Made by a program: the position numbers and the translations under genes
Origin: Axinella damicornis
Taxonomy: Eukaryota > Porifera > Demospongiae > Axinellida > Axinellidae
Assembly (NCBI GenBank): GCA_963931865.1
Contig: OZ007509.1
Location: 8,264,027 to 8,328,026, forward strand
Length of the DNA stretch: 64,000 nt
Direction of reading: 5' to 3'
Notes under the pieces: generated by a model
What the model was told of the DNA's origin: nothing
What the model saw: the letters and a program-made list of their open reading frames with translations, nothing else
The model's database searches: none
Shown: positions 12,490 through 23,851 of the stretch, one piece after another
How the letters are laid out: each line of letters opens with the position of its first letter
How positions within the stretch are numbered: the stretch's first letter is position 1

Positions 12490-12706
12490 TGGTTCAAAGC
12501 CCCAGCTGTCTGTTCGTGACATTCGTCCCCCCTTTAGTGGTTTGGCATTTCTCATAACTATAGAGATAGTGTTCGAAGAAGTTAAATGCCCAAACTATTG
12601 TGAGACATTCTGTCTCCACAGTGGAGTATCCATCTCCCTTGGCTTCAGCTTTCTGCTGGTATCGTAGTCTAACTAGCAGATAAGTATGTATTGTGATATT
12701 CAACAC
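12490..12706 (-). pseudogene. RNase H-like retroelement fragment, minus strand (copy)
   Basis: Same minus-strand RT/RNase H junction as at 8704-8919, reading YSTVETECLTIVWAFNFFEH and then YLYSYEKC. It has one substitution in the EKE motif (ETE). Its presence between the integrase-like tail and the glycosyltransferase exons in every unit shows the rearrangement preceded tandem amplification. Confidence 0.65.
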
Positions 12707-12837
12707 ATTTGTGGTGAGGGAATGCGGGTTAGTTAAGAGTCTTGTAATTGTCTATTGATCCTAAGTGGATTATTTCACTGCAGTTTCATTTGAGCGTGTA
12801 TACTTCCCATGCTAGGGAGCAGAGAAAAGGAAACGTA

Positions 12838-12913
12838 CCCAGGGACCAGCACTGGACAGTGCTACAACAGGCTCGTACCCAGGGACCAGCACTGGACAGT
12901 GCTACAACAGGCT
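12838..12913 (+). repeat. 38-bp direct duplication inside exon A copy 4
   Basis: The segment CGTACCCAGGGACCAGCACT and its continuation to CAACAGGCT occurs twice in immediate succession here. Other exon A copies have it once. It is a local tandem duplication that further disables this glycosyltransferase exon copy. Confidence 0.8.
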
Positions 12914-14240
12914 GATGTGGTGTTTCTACTGCCAAGCACAAGTTCTTTGGCCAGGTGAGTTTTTGTGTGCTCAGAATTCCGAGCCCATTCAGATGGTGTT
13001 AGATACCTGGGTCATGTATGATTGGGTGCATGCTCACTACAGTGGCCAACATCTTTCCAGCTGGTAGCTTAATCATGACTGTACCTGGTTGATCGTTAGG
13101 CTTGAAGCTAGCTACCATGTGTAGTTGCTACCCGCTGTGCCCAAACCAACTTGTATACCCAGAAGTTTATAGCAGACACAACTCCGAAGTCAATGCTGCA
13201 GAAGTTCATGGACAGGGATGACATTGAGAGCTACCTGGACATGTTTGAGAGTTGCAGCACAGGAGTGGCCCAGGGAGACATGGGCTACACAATTGACTGG
13301 TTTATTGTCTGGAAATACTCTTGACAGATATTTTCTCTCCCCTCAGATAGGTCCAGGGACTAAGGCAATATGAAGGCCGCAATTTTGAGACTGTCAGAGA
13401 GGGATAGCCGGAGTCCCTCAAGCAGGCAGCAGTTCTCGCTGACAATTGCGAGGCAGCTTGCAAATCTGTTTAACTGGAAAGGGTGCAGATGGTGGCACCA
13501 GTGAGGGTCTCAGAAAATGCAGGCGAGCAGGAGCACAGAAGTGCAAGGACTGTGACGGTGGCTCTCAGCCCGGAGGTGCCTGTTGATGTCCTCCTGGGGA
13601 TTCGGGATTCGGGACTGCTCTCCTGGGCAAGAGTTCAAAGAATGCATTATCACTACCAGAGCCCAGAAGAGAGACCAGCTGAATGACAGTCTGTCATAGA
13701 ATGGGAGTGGAGTTGGTCACCGAAGGAGGCCCTGAGAGTTTGGAGGAGTCAGGAGGTAGTGATGCCGTCAATGGAGGGCCTGTGAGTGAGAGCCTTTAAT
13801 GAACTCCAGTTGACAACCTGGAGAGCAGTGAGCGACTGGAAATGTCACATCTGCTGATGACAGCCAACCTCAGGTGAAGCAAGAGCAAACATGTGACAAG
13901 CCGCTGGAAGTCGGAGATGACGTTCCGTCCTCAATCCAGTCGGACAGAGCAAGCAGAAGGTAGCACTAGCACTCCTGGCCTATAATGCTTTTAACTTAAT
14001 GAGGTCTCTTAAATCCAATAGACACCTCATCAAAACATACATGTACAGGGAAACTGAAAGATATAGGTTATTGCACTCAAGCAGGTCTATTAGCCATTTA
14101 TAGACCTTAGGAATGCATGTGCAATGTGGCACCGACAATAATGTGACCTGTTTAGCGCATAGATCTACTTGTCAGCGTAATAGATGAGTGCACATGCAAA
14201 TCTGTTTTCATTACTGTAGCTAGTGCCTCCTGATGTAGTG

Positions 14241-14281
14241 CAAGAGCGCATAAGTAGGTGCAATCTACTTATGCGCTCTTG
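14241..14281. repeat. Perfect 17-bp-arm hairpin
   Basis: The arms CAAGAGCGCATAAGTAG (14241-14257) and its exact reverse complement (14265-14281) are separated by 7 bases. It sits directly after the relic minisatellite unit and before the start of another macrosatellite block, so it marks a junction. A half-related motif (GCGCATAGATCTACTTG) lies at about 14156. Confidence 0.85.
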
Positions 14282-14945
14282 TGTTGTGAGATTAAACTTC
14301 TCTGATGTTGTTGTGTAAACTCTGGGCTTTGTTTGTTTTGTCAATGTAGAGTTCCTGGATGGCCTAATAGTGGTGACAATGCATGTATGACCACAACCAA
14401 ACCAACACACAAGTGTTTCATTTTGGTCTGCAGAGGCTGCAACACTATTACATACCAGGGTATCAGTGGAAAGACGTGATACTCCAAAGGTGTGCAGCTG
14501 CAAGAATGCACGTGTAGAATACTTGGTAGAGTCCATTAATGAACTGTCAGTGATCGCTCTCGCAATTGGGTAAATGTATTTCTTTGTACGTATCTATAGG
14601 TGTGCAGTACTCTTATTCAGCAGAAAAGAGGTGTTGGGAATGGACACAGAGATGGAGTGAGAGATGACAGTCAAGGTGGAGACATGGCAGGAGTCGTCTC
14701 AAAGGACAAGTGCAAGATATCAGCCAAGAGAGGAGCCATAGCAGGAGTGAAAAACAGGGATGGAGTGAGAGAGGACAGCCAAAGGAAGAATCATGGCAGA
14801 AGTGGGTGCAGGGGAAGACCGAAAAGACAGGCATCACATGACTCAGAGGAGTCGGCTCAGGTATATGCTTACATGATGTATGAGTATAGCTGTTGTTACT
14901 GAAACAAGCGTTCTCGCCCCACAATGTTGCACATTCCACTAGTAA

Positions 14946-15498
14946 GTCAGGGCCGGAGCACTCCCTTTAGAGGTGGTAGGGCAGGGGCGGATACAGGATT
15001 TATGAAAGGGGGGGGGGGGGGGGGGGGGGGGGGGCACTATATATTAAACGCTGCCGGAGGCAGTGCATAGAGGCGCGTAGCGCCGATCAGTCCGCGCCAA
15101 GCGCGGAAAATTTATTCCGCCTTCATTTTTCGCTTCTCAGGATGGGCTCTCGTGGCACCTTCGCGCTTTGCATTGCAAGTTCCAGATGTACGAGGATTGC
15201 AGGTCCCAGGGCCGCCATGAGCTTCTTCCTTGCTCAAATTTCGCTCACGAACGTAAATACGTACGTACACGGAGGGGTATACTAGATCGTGGTCTCGTTC
15301 CCAAGCGTTCGGTTGCACGGTATTGCGAGCTGAGGAGGCCAGGCCAGGAGTTGCAACGTAGCGGCAGCAAGTTAGTAAGGAGGAAAATAAAGCGGTGAAG
15401 AAGCAAAAGGGCAGAGGGTGTGAAGTAGTGATATAAGGATCCTGGAAAAAGTGGTAGGGCCATTGCCCTACCTGCCCTACCGTGTGCGCCGGCCATGT
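14946..15498. mobile_element. Nested non-autonomous DNA transposon, hAT-like ends
   Basis: Compared with the other units, which read ACTAGTAATTAGTAATTCCCC, this copy is interrupted after CTAGTAAGT and resumes at TAAGTAGTAATTCCCC. The insert has imperfect ends CAGGGCCGGAGCAC and GTGCGCCGGCCATG. Inside it near 14982 lies a second terminus-like stretch, CAGGGGCGGATACAGG, followed by a long poly-G run (15010-15034). That stretch is typical of hAT-type miniature elements in marine invertebrates. TAAGT on both flanks may be part of the target duplication. No transposase is seen. Confidence 0.6.
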
Positions 15499-15822
15499 AA
15501 GTAGTAATTCCCCTGCAGTTTGTTTGAAAATCCATTAGTACTGAATGTCAGAAATGTCAGTAGCATCCCAAACGTACATCTGGACCAACTTATACAATAC
15601 AACATAGTTTTTGAAATATCAATGTTTAGGACCCAAATTTTGCCAATGCATTACCATGAAATTTTCAACAACTTGAAATTCAGTATCACATTAGGACCAA
15701 ATTTATTTGTCATGAACAGACAGCAAGAGCTTTGAACAAGAACTCACAATGTACTCATATTATGTTGAACATCATGTATTATGCTGATAATTACGCTCTA
15801 GACAGGTCAGCAGTACGAGACC

Positions 15823-16440
15823 TTGCACGCACTCAAGAAGCTGTGTGTCGAGAGGTGCATTACTGTGTACTGGAAGAGGAAGGAGGAGCTGATCGCGGCC
15901 TTTATGGAGACGCCAGCAACGGAGGTCGGTGTTAACGAGAGGGAAGGGATGAGGGCTCACCAGGAGGGAGGAAGAACATCACCGGAGGAGGCCAGCAGAG
16001 CAGCCAGAACTCCGAAGCCAATGCTGCAGAAGTTCATGGACATGTTTGAGAGTTGCAGCACAGCAGGAGTGGCCCAGGGAGACATGGGCTACACAATTGG
16101 CTGGTTTATTGTCTGGAAATACTCTTGACAGCTATTCATCTCTCCCCTCAGATAGGTCCAGGGACTATGGCTATGTGAAGTCCGCCATTGTTAGACGATA
16201 TGAAATGAATGCCAAGACGTACCGGCAGCAATTCTGTGAAGTGATGAAGGAGATCCTATCAGAATTTGGAGAGCGTCTTGCTGATCGGTTGGGCCGGTGG
16301 CAGAAGTCGACGGAGGTAGACTTGGAGGAGATGATGTTGCTGGAACAGTTCCTGACAACCCTGCCAAAGGAATTGGCTCTGAAAGTCAGAGAGGGAAATC
16401 CGGAGTCCCTCAAGCAAGGCATGACAATTGCAAGGTAAGG
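15823..16440 (+). pseudogene. Retroelement Gag core (SCAN-like), copy 4
   Basis: This copy lacks most of the coiled-coil linker but preserves the capsid-like core. After a shift near 16045 it reads WPRETWATQLAGLLSG, then YSSLPSDRSRDYGYVKSAIV and RRYEMNAKTYRQQFCEVMKE. It continues FGERLADRLGRWQKSTEVDL and LLEQFLTTLPKELALKVREG. This order matches SCAN-like Gag proteins of Ty3/gypsy elements. A GTAAGG follows the frame at 16435. Gag would package element RNA; the copy is broken at its start and has no pol in frame. Confidence 0.7.
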
Positions 16441-16566
16441 GGTATGGTCACATTGCTGTGAATTGTTCATCCAAAGCGCAGCAAGCTCACAGTAAGCCAG
16501 TATTGATAACATGCAGCGATTGTTGGACGTTGGCATTGAGAGAGGGCTTAGCTACTGGATGGGAAG

Positions 16567-16650
16567 CCGGTACAAGTTCTCGTGGACTCTGGAAGTGAGA
16601 TAACAGTCCTCAAAGCTGGTCTCATCGAGCAGGACAGATGGAATCAGGAG
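16567..16650 (+). pseudogene. Retroelement aspartic protease active-site fragment
   Basis: The codons from 16567 read PVQVLVDSGSEITVLKAGLI, which contains the DSG active-site triad of retroviral-type aspartic proteases preceded by hydrophobic residues. A second, shorter copy is near 18716-18760. The frame does not reach the second protease motif; after a gap the PVDV-LGI sequence near 16770 represents the later part. It belongs with the Gag core just upstream. Confidence 0.65.
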
Positions 16651-17679
16651 GAGGTTGTTAGAGTGCTATGTATGTCTGTGTACATGGTGATGAGGTTCTT
16701 CATCCTTCTGCACAGGTGGAACTGTAAATGGACGGTTGAGCAAGGACTGTGACGGTGGCTGTCACCCTGTTGATGTCTTCGTGGGGATTCGGGACAGCTC
16801 TCCTGGGCAAGAGTTCTAAGAATGCCTTATCACTACCAGAGCCCAGAAGAGAGACCAACTAAATGACAGTCGGTCAGCTGGTATCTTGGGAGCGGAGTTG
16901 GTCATGGGAGGAGGCCCTGAGAGTTTGGAGGAGTCAGTAGGTAGTGATGCCGTCACTGGTGAGCGAGAGCCTTCCAGTTAACTGCCTGGAGAGCAGTGAG
17001 TGACTGGAAATGTCACATCTGCTGATGACAGCCTCAAGAGGGCTCAGGTGAAGCAAGCGCAATCATGTGACAAGCCACTGGAAGTCGGAGATGACATTCC
17101 GTCCTCAATCCAGTCTGACAGAGCAAGCAGAAGGTAGCACTAGCACTCCTGGCCTATAATGCTTTGAAGTTAATGAGGTCTCTAAAATCCAATAGACACC
17201 TCGTCAAAACATACAGGGAAACTGTAAGATATAATCCATCCAGCTATTGCACTCAAGCAGGTCTATCAGCCATTTAGAGACCTTAGGAATGCATGTGCAA
17301 AGTGGCACTGACAATAATGTGACCTGTCTAGAGCAGCATAATATATGAGTTCTTGTTCAAAGCTCCAGCTGTCTGTTCGTGACATTCATCCCCCCTTTAG
17401 TGGTTTGGCATTTCTCATAACTATAGAGATAGTGTTCAAAGAAGTTAAATGCCCAAACTATTGTGAGACATTCTTTCTCCACAGTGGAGTATCCATCTCC
17501 CTTGGCTTCAGCTTTCTGCTGGTATCATAGTCTAACTAGCAGACAAGTATGTATTGTGATATTCCACACATTTGTGGTGAGGGAACGCGGGTTAGTTAGA
17601 GAATTAAGAGTTTGTAATTGTCTATTGATCCTAAGTGGATTATTTCACTGCAGTTTCATTTGAGCATGTACTTCCCAGG

Positions 17680-18005
17680 CTAGGGAGCAGAGTCATGCAC
17701 AAAGGACACGTACCCAGGGAACAATACTGGACGGTGCTACAACAGGTTGATGTGGTGTTTCTACTGTCAAGCACAAGTTCTTTGGTGTGGCCAGGTGAGT
17801 TTTTGTGTGCACGGAATTCCGCACCCATTCAGATGGTGTTAGATACCTGGGTCATGTATGATTGGGTGCATGCTCACTACAGTGGCCAACATCTTTCCAG
17901 CTGGTAGCTTAATCATGACTGTACATGATTGCTTGAAGCTAGCTATCATGTGTGGTTGCAACCTGCTGTGCCCAAACCGACCTGTATACCCAGAAGTGTA
18001 TAGCA
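17680..18005 (+). pseudogene. GTDC1/QTMAN-like exon pair, copy 5
   Basis: Exon A reads HKGHVPREQYWTVLQQVDVV before the shared frameshift and ends at the donor near 17792. Exon B, near 17933, reads CGCNLLCPNRPVYPEVYSS with two substitutions in the motif. At 18005 the sequence changes directly into Gag (SQNSEANAADVHGQG in one frame, PKPMLQTFMDKDDIESYLDM in the Gag frame). This gives a precise host-exon to retroelement junction shared with 13180. Confidence 0.65.
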
Positions 18006-18014
18006 GTCAGAACT

Positions 18015-18500
18015 CCGAAGCCAATGCTGCAGACGTTCATGGACAAGGATGACATTGAGAGCTACCTGGACATGTTTGAGAGAGTTGCAGCACAGCAGGA
18101 GTGGCCCAGGGAGACATGGGCTACACAATTGGCTGGTTTATTGTCTGGTAATGCTCTTGACAGATATTCTTCTCTCCCCTCAGATAGGTCCAGGGACTAT
18201 GCCAATTTGAAGGCCGCAATTTTGAGACGGTATATGAAGTGAATTCCGAGACCCGCGGCAATTCTGTGATGCGATGAAGGAGCCCACGGAGTCCTATCAG
18301 AATTTTGGAGAGCGTATTGCTGATCGGTTGGGCTGGTGGCGGAAGTCAGCAGAGGTAGACTTGGAAGAGATGATCTTGCTGGAGCAGTTCCTGACAACCC
18401 TGCCAAGGGAATTGGCTCTGAAAATCAGAGAGGGATAGCCGGAGTCCCTCAAGCAGGCAGTGGTTCTCGCTGACAAATGCGAGGCGGCTTGCAAATCCGT
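18015..18500 (+). pseudogene. Retroelement Gag core, copy 5
   Basis: This is the most complete capsid-like core. From 18015 it reads TPKPMLQTFMDKDDIESYLD, then MFERVAAQQEWPRETWATQL and, after a splice-like gap or indel near 18150, SSLPSDRSRDYANLKAAILR. Further on it reads FGERIADRLGWWRKSAEVDL in another frame. The order (DDIESYLDMFERVA, the WPRE box, the LKAAILRRY box) is that of SCAN-like gypsy Gag. Several frame changes show decay. Confidence 0.7.
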
Positions 18501-18599
18501 GTAACTGGAAAGGGTGCAGATGGTGGCACCAGTGAGGGTCTCTGAAAATGCAGGCGAGCAGGAGCACAGAAGTGTAATGCCAACAGGTGGATAGTACGA

Positions 18600-18690
18600 T
18601 GTAAGACGAACAGTCGGGGTGACATCCAGTGCTTCCTCTGTAAGAGGCATGGGCACATTGCTGTGAATTGTCCAGCCAAAGCTCAGCAGA
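18600..18690 (+). pseudogene. Retroelement zinc knuckle
   Basis: Codons from 18630 read CFLCKRHGHIAVNCP, an exact C-X2-C-X4-H-X4-C zinc knuckle as found at the C-terminus of retroelement Gag. It follows the Gag core copy 5 and precedes a protease-like VDSGS near 18730. This fixes the order capsid, nucleocapsid, protease for the ancestral element. Confidence 0.8.
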
Positions 18691-20050
18691 ACGTGAGAGC
18701 TCACAGCAAACCAGGCCAGTACAAGTTCTCGTGGACTCTGGAAGTGAGATAACTGCTGGTCTGATCGATCCGGACTGATGGAATCAGGAGGAGGGTGTTA
18801 GAGTGCTATGTGTACATGGTGATGAGGTTTTTCATCCTTCTGCACATGCAGGTGGAACTGGAAACAGACAGTTGGGCAAGGACGGCTCTCAGCGTGGAGG
18901 TGCCTGTTGATGTCCTCCTGGGGATTCGGGACTGCTCTGCTGGGAGAATGCCTTATCACTGCCAGAGCCCAGAAGAGAGACCAGCTGAATGACAGTCTGT
19001 CATAGTTGGTCACCGGAGGAGGCCCTGAGAGTTTGAAGGAATCAGGAGGTAGTGATGCCGTCACTGGAGGGCCTGTGAGTGAGAGCCTTCAACGAACTCC
19101 AGTTGACAACCTGGAGAGCAGTGAGCGACTGGAAATGTAACATCTGCTGATGACAGCCAACCTCGAGAGGGCTCAGGTGAAGCAAGTGCAAACATGTGAA
19201 AAGCCACTGGAAGTCGGAGATGACATTCCGGTCCTCAATCCAGTCGGACAGAGCAAGCAGAAGGTAGCACTAGCATTCCTGGCCTGTAATGCTTTGAACT
19301 TAATGAGGTCTCTAAAATCCAATAGACAGACACCTCATCAAAACATACATGTACAGGGAAACTGAAAGGTATAGGTTATTGCACTCAAGCAGGTCTATTA
19401 GCCATTTAGAGACCTTAGGAATGCATGTGCAAAGTGGCACTGACAATAATGTGACCTGTTTAGCGCATACTTGTCAGTATAATATAATTATGATGTTGGA
19501 CATAATATTAGTACATTGTGAGTTCTTGTTCAATTTTAAAGCTCTTGCTGTCTGTTTGTGACATTCGTCCCCCCCTTCAGTGGTAGAGATATATGGTGTC
19601 GAAGAAGTCAAATGCCCAAACTATTGTGAGACATTCTTTCTCCACAGTGGAGTATCCATCTCCCTTGGCTTCAGCTTTCTGCTGGCATCGAGTTGCAATG
19701 CATACCATAATCTAACTAGCAGACAAGTATGTATTGTGAATCAGACATTTGTGGTGAGGGAACGCGGGTTAGTTAGAGAGCCTGGTAATTGTCTATTGAT
19801 CCTAAGTGGATTATTTCACTGCAGTTTCGTTTGAGTGTGTACTTCTCAGGCTTGGGAGCAGAGTCATACACAAAGGACACATACCCAGGGACCAATACTG
19901 GACAGTGCTCCAACAGGTTGATGTGGTGGTTTCTACTGCCAAGCACAAGTTCTTGGTGTGGCCATGTGAGTATTTGAGTATAAGGATTCCGAGCCCATTC
20001 AGTTGATGGTGTTACGTAGATACCTGGGTCATATGTGATTGGGTGCATGC

Positions 20051-20230
20051 TCGTGCATTTTACTGGTACTAGCTATAGCTGCTGCTCCCCGATTGCATCC
20101 CAGCTGTTCTGGAAGATTCCAGCCCTTGCCCGTGCCCAATGTTCTCAAACATTCTTCGTGGAGTTCGAGGTTCAGTAAATTGAAGTACGAAGGTCACGCA
20201 TCACTAGTCTAGTCTCGCCCTACAAACATC
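20051..20230. repeat. Dispersed repeat A, copy 1
   Basis: The stretch with TGTTCTGGA...TTCCA, CAATGTTCTC, GTGGAGTTCGAGGTTCA and TCACGCATCA is repeated with small changes at 24735-24960. The unit begins with short GC-rich direct repeats of the type TGCTGCTCCCCGATTGC and ends with CTAGTC(T/C)C(G/A)CCC. It has no open frame and is probably a SINE- or MITE-like element. Confidence 0.7.
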
Positions 20231-23200
20231 CCACTTCCGTGACGCACACACAGTAGGCACAGGCACATTCTGCCGCTAGTTTTATGCTATGCTCAGATGC
20301 TCACACAAACACCGATTATGCTTTGCTTCCTGCCTATTATGCTACAATGTGCATGTGCCTACACACAGACACACGTAATAACTATGTTGATGGTTAGAAA
20401 GTTCCTATTAATCTCTGTACCTAGACCAATTTGGAGAAAGAAGTTCACCTGGTCAAGTCTTAGGAATGAATACTCAAGTGTTGCTTCATGTATAAACTCA
20501 CTTGTGCACACGTAGTATTATGGTCATTTAGTACCTTGCCTATTCATTTGTGTACTTTTCAAGCTATTGTATAGTACAGCACTTCATTGGTGCAATACAA
20601 ATAATATTATAGTGTTGAAAGTTCGAAGGGTGTTCTGGTTGCTGGTCTTTCATCGGATGCTATTCCATTTGTGGGTATTCTTCTGCATTTCAGAATCTAT
20701 TCTGGGTTGCATGGGTGCACAGGGTGAGCTAGTGCGGATCCATGGCTGCATTCCAGCCATCCGTGTTGATCTGTGAAGGAATGCAACATTGGGCAACCAC
20801 ATTTCGATTTCTATACTAATGGTAGGGAAATTTGGACCAGTGACTGACCAATCGCATTTGAGTTCTGAAATATAGAAATGCCACGATAGCTGCTGGTTAT
20901 TCACCAGTCCCTTCCCTCTCCCCCCATTGGAACAGTCTGAGAAACAAACATCAGCTAGAATCACCGGTGAACTTGTGCTACAATGGCTTCACTTAAGTAT
21001 ACATGCTGATCATATTCATCACTGATTGCACATCAAACTGCATGCCAATTATGAAGGTAGCGGAAACTTTAGGGAGTTGTAGCCATACACTTAGCTACTG
21101 ATCGAGCAGTAGTTGTTGTTTGTGTTTGTATGTTGATACATGCATTCCACTCAAAATGATCCCCACTTCGCCATAATGTAAGTGAATCCATATGCACATG
21201 CAATGCAACAAATCTAGCCACTGTATATTAGGTAGCAATTGCCTCAGTTGCACTTTATACAACAATGCGTATTCAAAGACGCTAGGAATATTCTCCTAGA
21301 TATCCCAGCTGCCAAATTTGAGGCATGTTTGTGTGGCAGGGAGAGCAGATCACTATATAAGAATGGAGTATGCATGGTCTGGTTGCAGCTCAAACTCTGT
21401 AATAACGAATAGAGCATGGCTAGATGGAACGCTGTTCATTCCATGGACAATAGGTTTCACTGCACCAGGAGTGCATGAAGATGTAAAAGCAGAACCCAGT
21501 ATATGGCATCATGCAACAAGGAATTGTGTGGGTACTGCTAGACCCTCCCTCTCCTTCCAAATCATTTCCTTTGCATTTCAGGGATATTGAGAGAGGGAGG
21601 ATCTAGCAGCTAGACTAAGTTCCTGTAAGCAGTAAGCCTATGTTGCATGAGAAGGGTGTGTACGTAACTGGCAACAATTATCTACTACTGGAATGTTGTA
21701 CGATGTAATCTTAGTAATATGACTAATGAGAAGTACAAAGCTATGTAAGTGCTCATGCACACATCGTGGACCTGACACTATTATCATCTGTATGATACAG
21801 TTGCTCAATTAGATGTGTACAATTAATGAGTGTACATGACCAGTAGGGTATCAACAAAAGACTGCATGATCTGACCTGGTACTTGATCATGAGGGACTGT
21901 GATGAGCGCAAAGGGGTCCAACAGTGCAGTTATGGCTGGTGTCTCAGGAGATTGTGACTTAATTTGCACACAGTACTGGTGCTAGCCAAAATGCAGTTTC
22001 ATTGACTTGTATGAATTCACATAGCTAGCTATAAGATCTTCTGATCTTGTGCCTTCTTGATAAGCTCCTGGTCACTTATGCTAGCAAGTTCATCACAGCT
22101 CGCATCTCAGACTGGGCATCAACAATTAATTTTCTCTCCTCTTGTGCTGCTGGTGATCCATGAAAAGCAGCGTGATAGACTGATGGCACAAGCTCCAGCC
22201 CAGTATTAGCTATAGAAGTAAGATGTCAACCTCCTTCCTATCAGAGGGATCTCCCATTCTCCCATATGGGAACTGATTATAGTGTCGTCATTCAATTGAT
22301 CCACTGTATGTAATTATGTGGCTATATAGCTATGGCAAATGATTAAAAGTGCATGAAGTTCCAATTCATAGCCTAGTCTTGGGACCATGCAGACCCTTTC
22401 CATATTATAAGGATCTGGTAATTGCAAGACACCTCCAGTAACTAAAATGGAATTAATGGCAGCCATACTGTCTAATGTGGCTATAGCTATAAATTAATAC
22501 ACACTAATGACAAAAATAATAATAACGGCAAACATGTTACAGCATGCAGCAATGTTCATGACCAACACAATGGCAAGTACACATTAATCATACATGTACA
22601 TCTAAACAGCAATTCTTCTAGGCTTTCTGTTCCATACATCTATAGCTAATGTTTTCTCGAGAGAGAGATCTAGAGTTTCTGGTGACTCAATTGCAATATT
22701 CATCAAGAAGGAACGTCTACTTTCTCCAATGCAATTTGCTCAAGCATGTTTTGATCTTCATCTGCATGGGAAAACGTCTTTCAACCGAAGCAGTACCAAC
22801 AGTAATAGAAAGACAGATCTTTGCTAGCCTGTTCAAATATTAATAGCTAGGAAACATTGTTTCCAGCATTTTGTTAATTGCCAATTTTGTATATTAATTA
22901 ATTGCCTTTCGGTTGTTTGGCAAGGAAGTGGTGAAAACGTTTCCATTCTGTACAAAGTTCACAAGATATTAGAGCTGATGTACAAACTTCAACTCCCAGG
23001 ACTGCCATTCTGCTCCGTAGTGATCAATTAGTATCTTGACTGCATCCTCTCCATATACACTGTATAAGAAGGTAGGTCAGAAGAGGACATTGAGACTTGG
23101 CACCTTCTTGGGTCAAATAATGTAACTGAAGCACAAAACTTCATCTTGGAAAGCAAAACGACTTGAGATGTTGCTTTTCAAATCACTGACAAAAGGTTTA

Positions 23201-23545
23201 CCGCATCTTCCAGTATACATGAAGCAGTTTTGCTTAGCTTTGCCACTTGAGGTAGGGTGTAGTCGAGAAGAAAGATTGTTGATTTTTGCAAAGGGTAAAA
23301 CGTTTTGCCTTTTTGTGTAGCTAATGGGACTTATAGATTATAGAAGACATAAATGCCCACAGAAGCTGATTCAGAGCAACAAAGTAGCTAGTTATTGCAC
23401 GACTGTTCTGGCTATAGCTAATATTGGCATCGAGTCATGCATGCAGGAGGACTTGATAGCTAATATCTGATGAACATAATCAGCGTATACATACACAATT
23501 GTACAAGTGTGATGCTTGATTGTGTGTGATGTGTGGCAGTACCAG
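20231..23545. other. No gene recognised; AT-rich intergenic DNA
   Basis: About 3.3 kb with only short unremarkable frames. A dispersed repeat near 20735-20890 (TCCATGGCTGCATTCC followed by GACCAAT and AAATG) recurs near 46450-46580. Nothing here resembles known coding exons, tRNAs or rRNAs. It lies downstream of the cyclin-Q stop codon. Confidence 0.6.
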
Positions 23546-23851
23546 CTACTCGGCAGAAACTACAGTCATAATGTTGCGGGCTATGTCCTGCAGTGTTTGT
23601 TCAGATGCTTCAGGACAGAACACCTCCCACCATTGCCGTTGTGCAAATGCACAGGCCGGAACCTCCAACTTGCAACACTGTACTGCCAAGTATACCACTG
23701 CAGTAGCTATCATGTGCGGAGGATGATGGAGAGAGATGTTCGTATGGAAGCTGTCCTGCAGGAGGGCCCAGGCAACCGTAGTCACATGACTCCTCTGCCA
23801 TGCCACCTCATTCACCCACCTGGAGAGGGCCAGCAGGTAGTGTAGTAGGAA
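23546..23851 (-). CDS. CCNQ: Cyclin-Q (CCNQ/FAM58), terminal exon
   Basis: The last coding exon has 101 codons plus a TAG stop. It starts after an AG acceptor (minus-strand TGCCAG) in phase 0. It reads FLLHYLLALSRWVNEVAWQR, then VAWALLQDSFHTNISLHHPP and HMIATAVVYLAVQCCKLEVP, ending QRQWWEVFCPEASEQTLQDI and ARNIMTVVSAE. This is the end of the first and the second cyclin fold of cyclin-Q, the partner that activates CDK10; WALL-DS, IA-AV-YLA and WW-VF are hallmarks. The tail is slightly shorter than I recall for vertebrate CCNQ. No frameshift is present. Confidence 0.88.
   Translation of the reverse strand, partial: FLLHYLLALSRWVNEVAWQRSHVTTVAWALLQDSFHTNISLHHPPHMIATAVVYLAVQCCKLEVPACAFAQRQWWEVFCPEASEQTLQDIARNIMTVVSAE

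Larger units (their letters stand above)
4076..20050 (+). repeat. Macrosatellite of about 2.6-kb composite units
   Basis: Long direct repeats run from the end of the minisatellite to about 20.05 kb. The segment containing GGCCTAATAG recurs at about 4138, 6858, 9441 and 14362. The segment with GACTCAGAGGAGTCGGCTCAG recurs near 4916, 7480, 10051 and 14838. Two full units of about 2.58 kb (6.84-9.42 and 9.42-12.0 kb) follow one another; later units are shuffled, shortened or carry extra retroelement parts. Within a unit the order is: unidentified segment, Gag-like frame, fragments of protease and integrase tail, a minus-strand RNase H-like stretch, then two glycosyltransferase-like exons. The copies differ by point changes and small indels, so this is aged tandem amplification. 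Confidence 0.85.
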
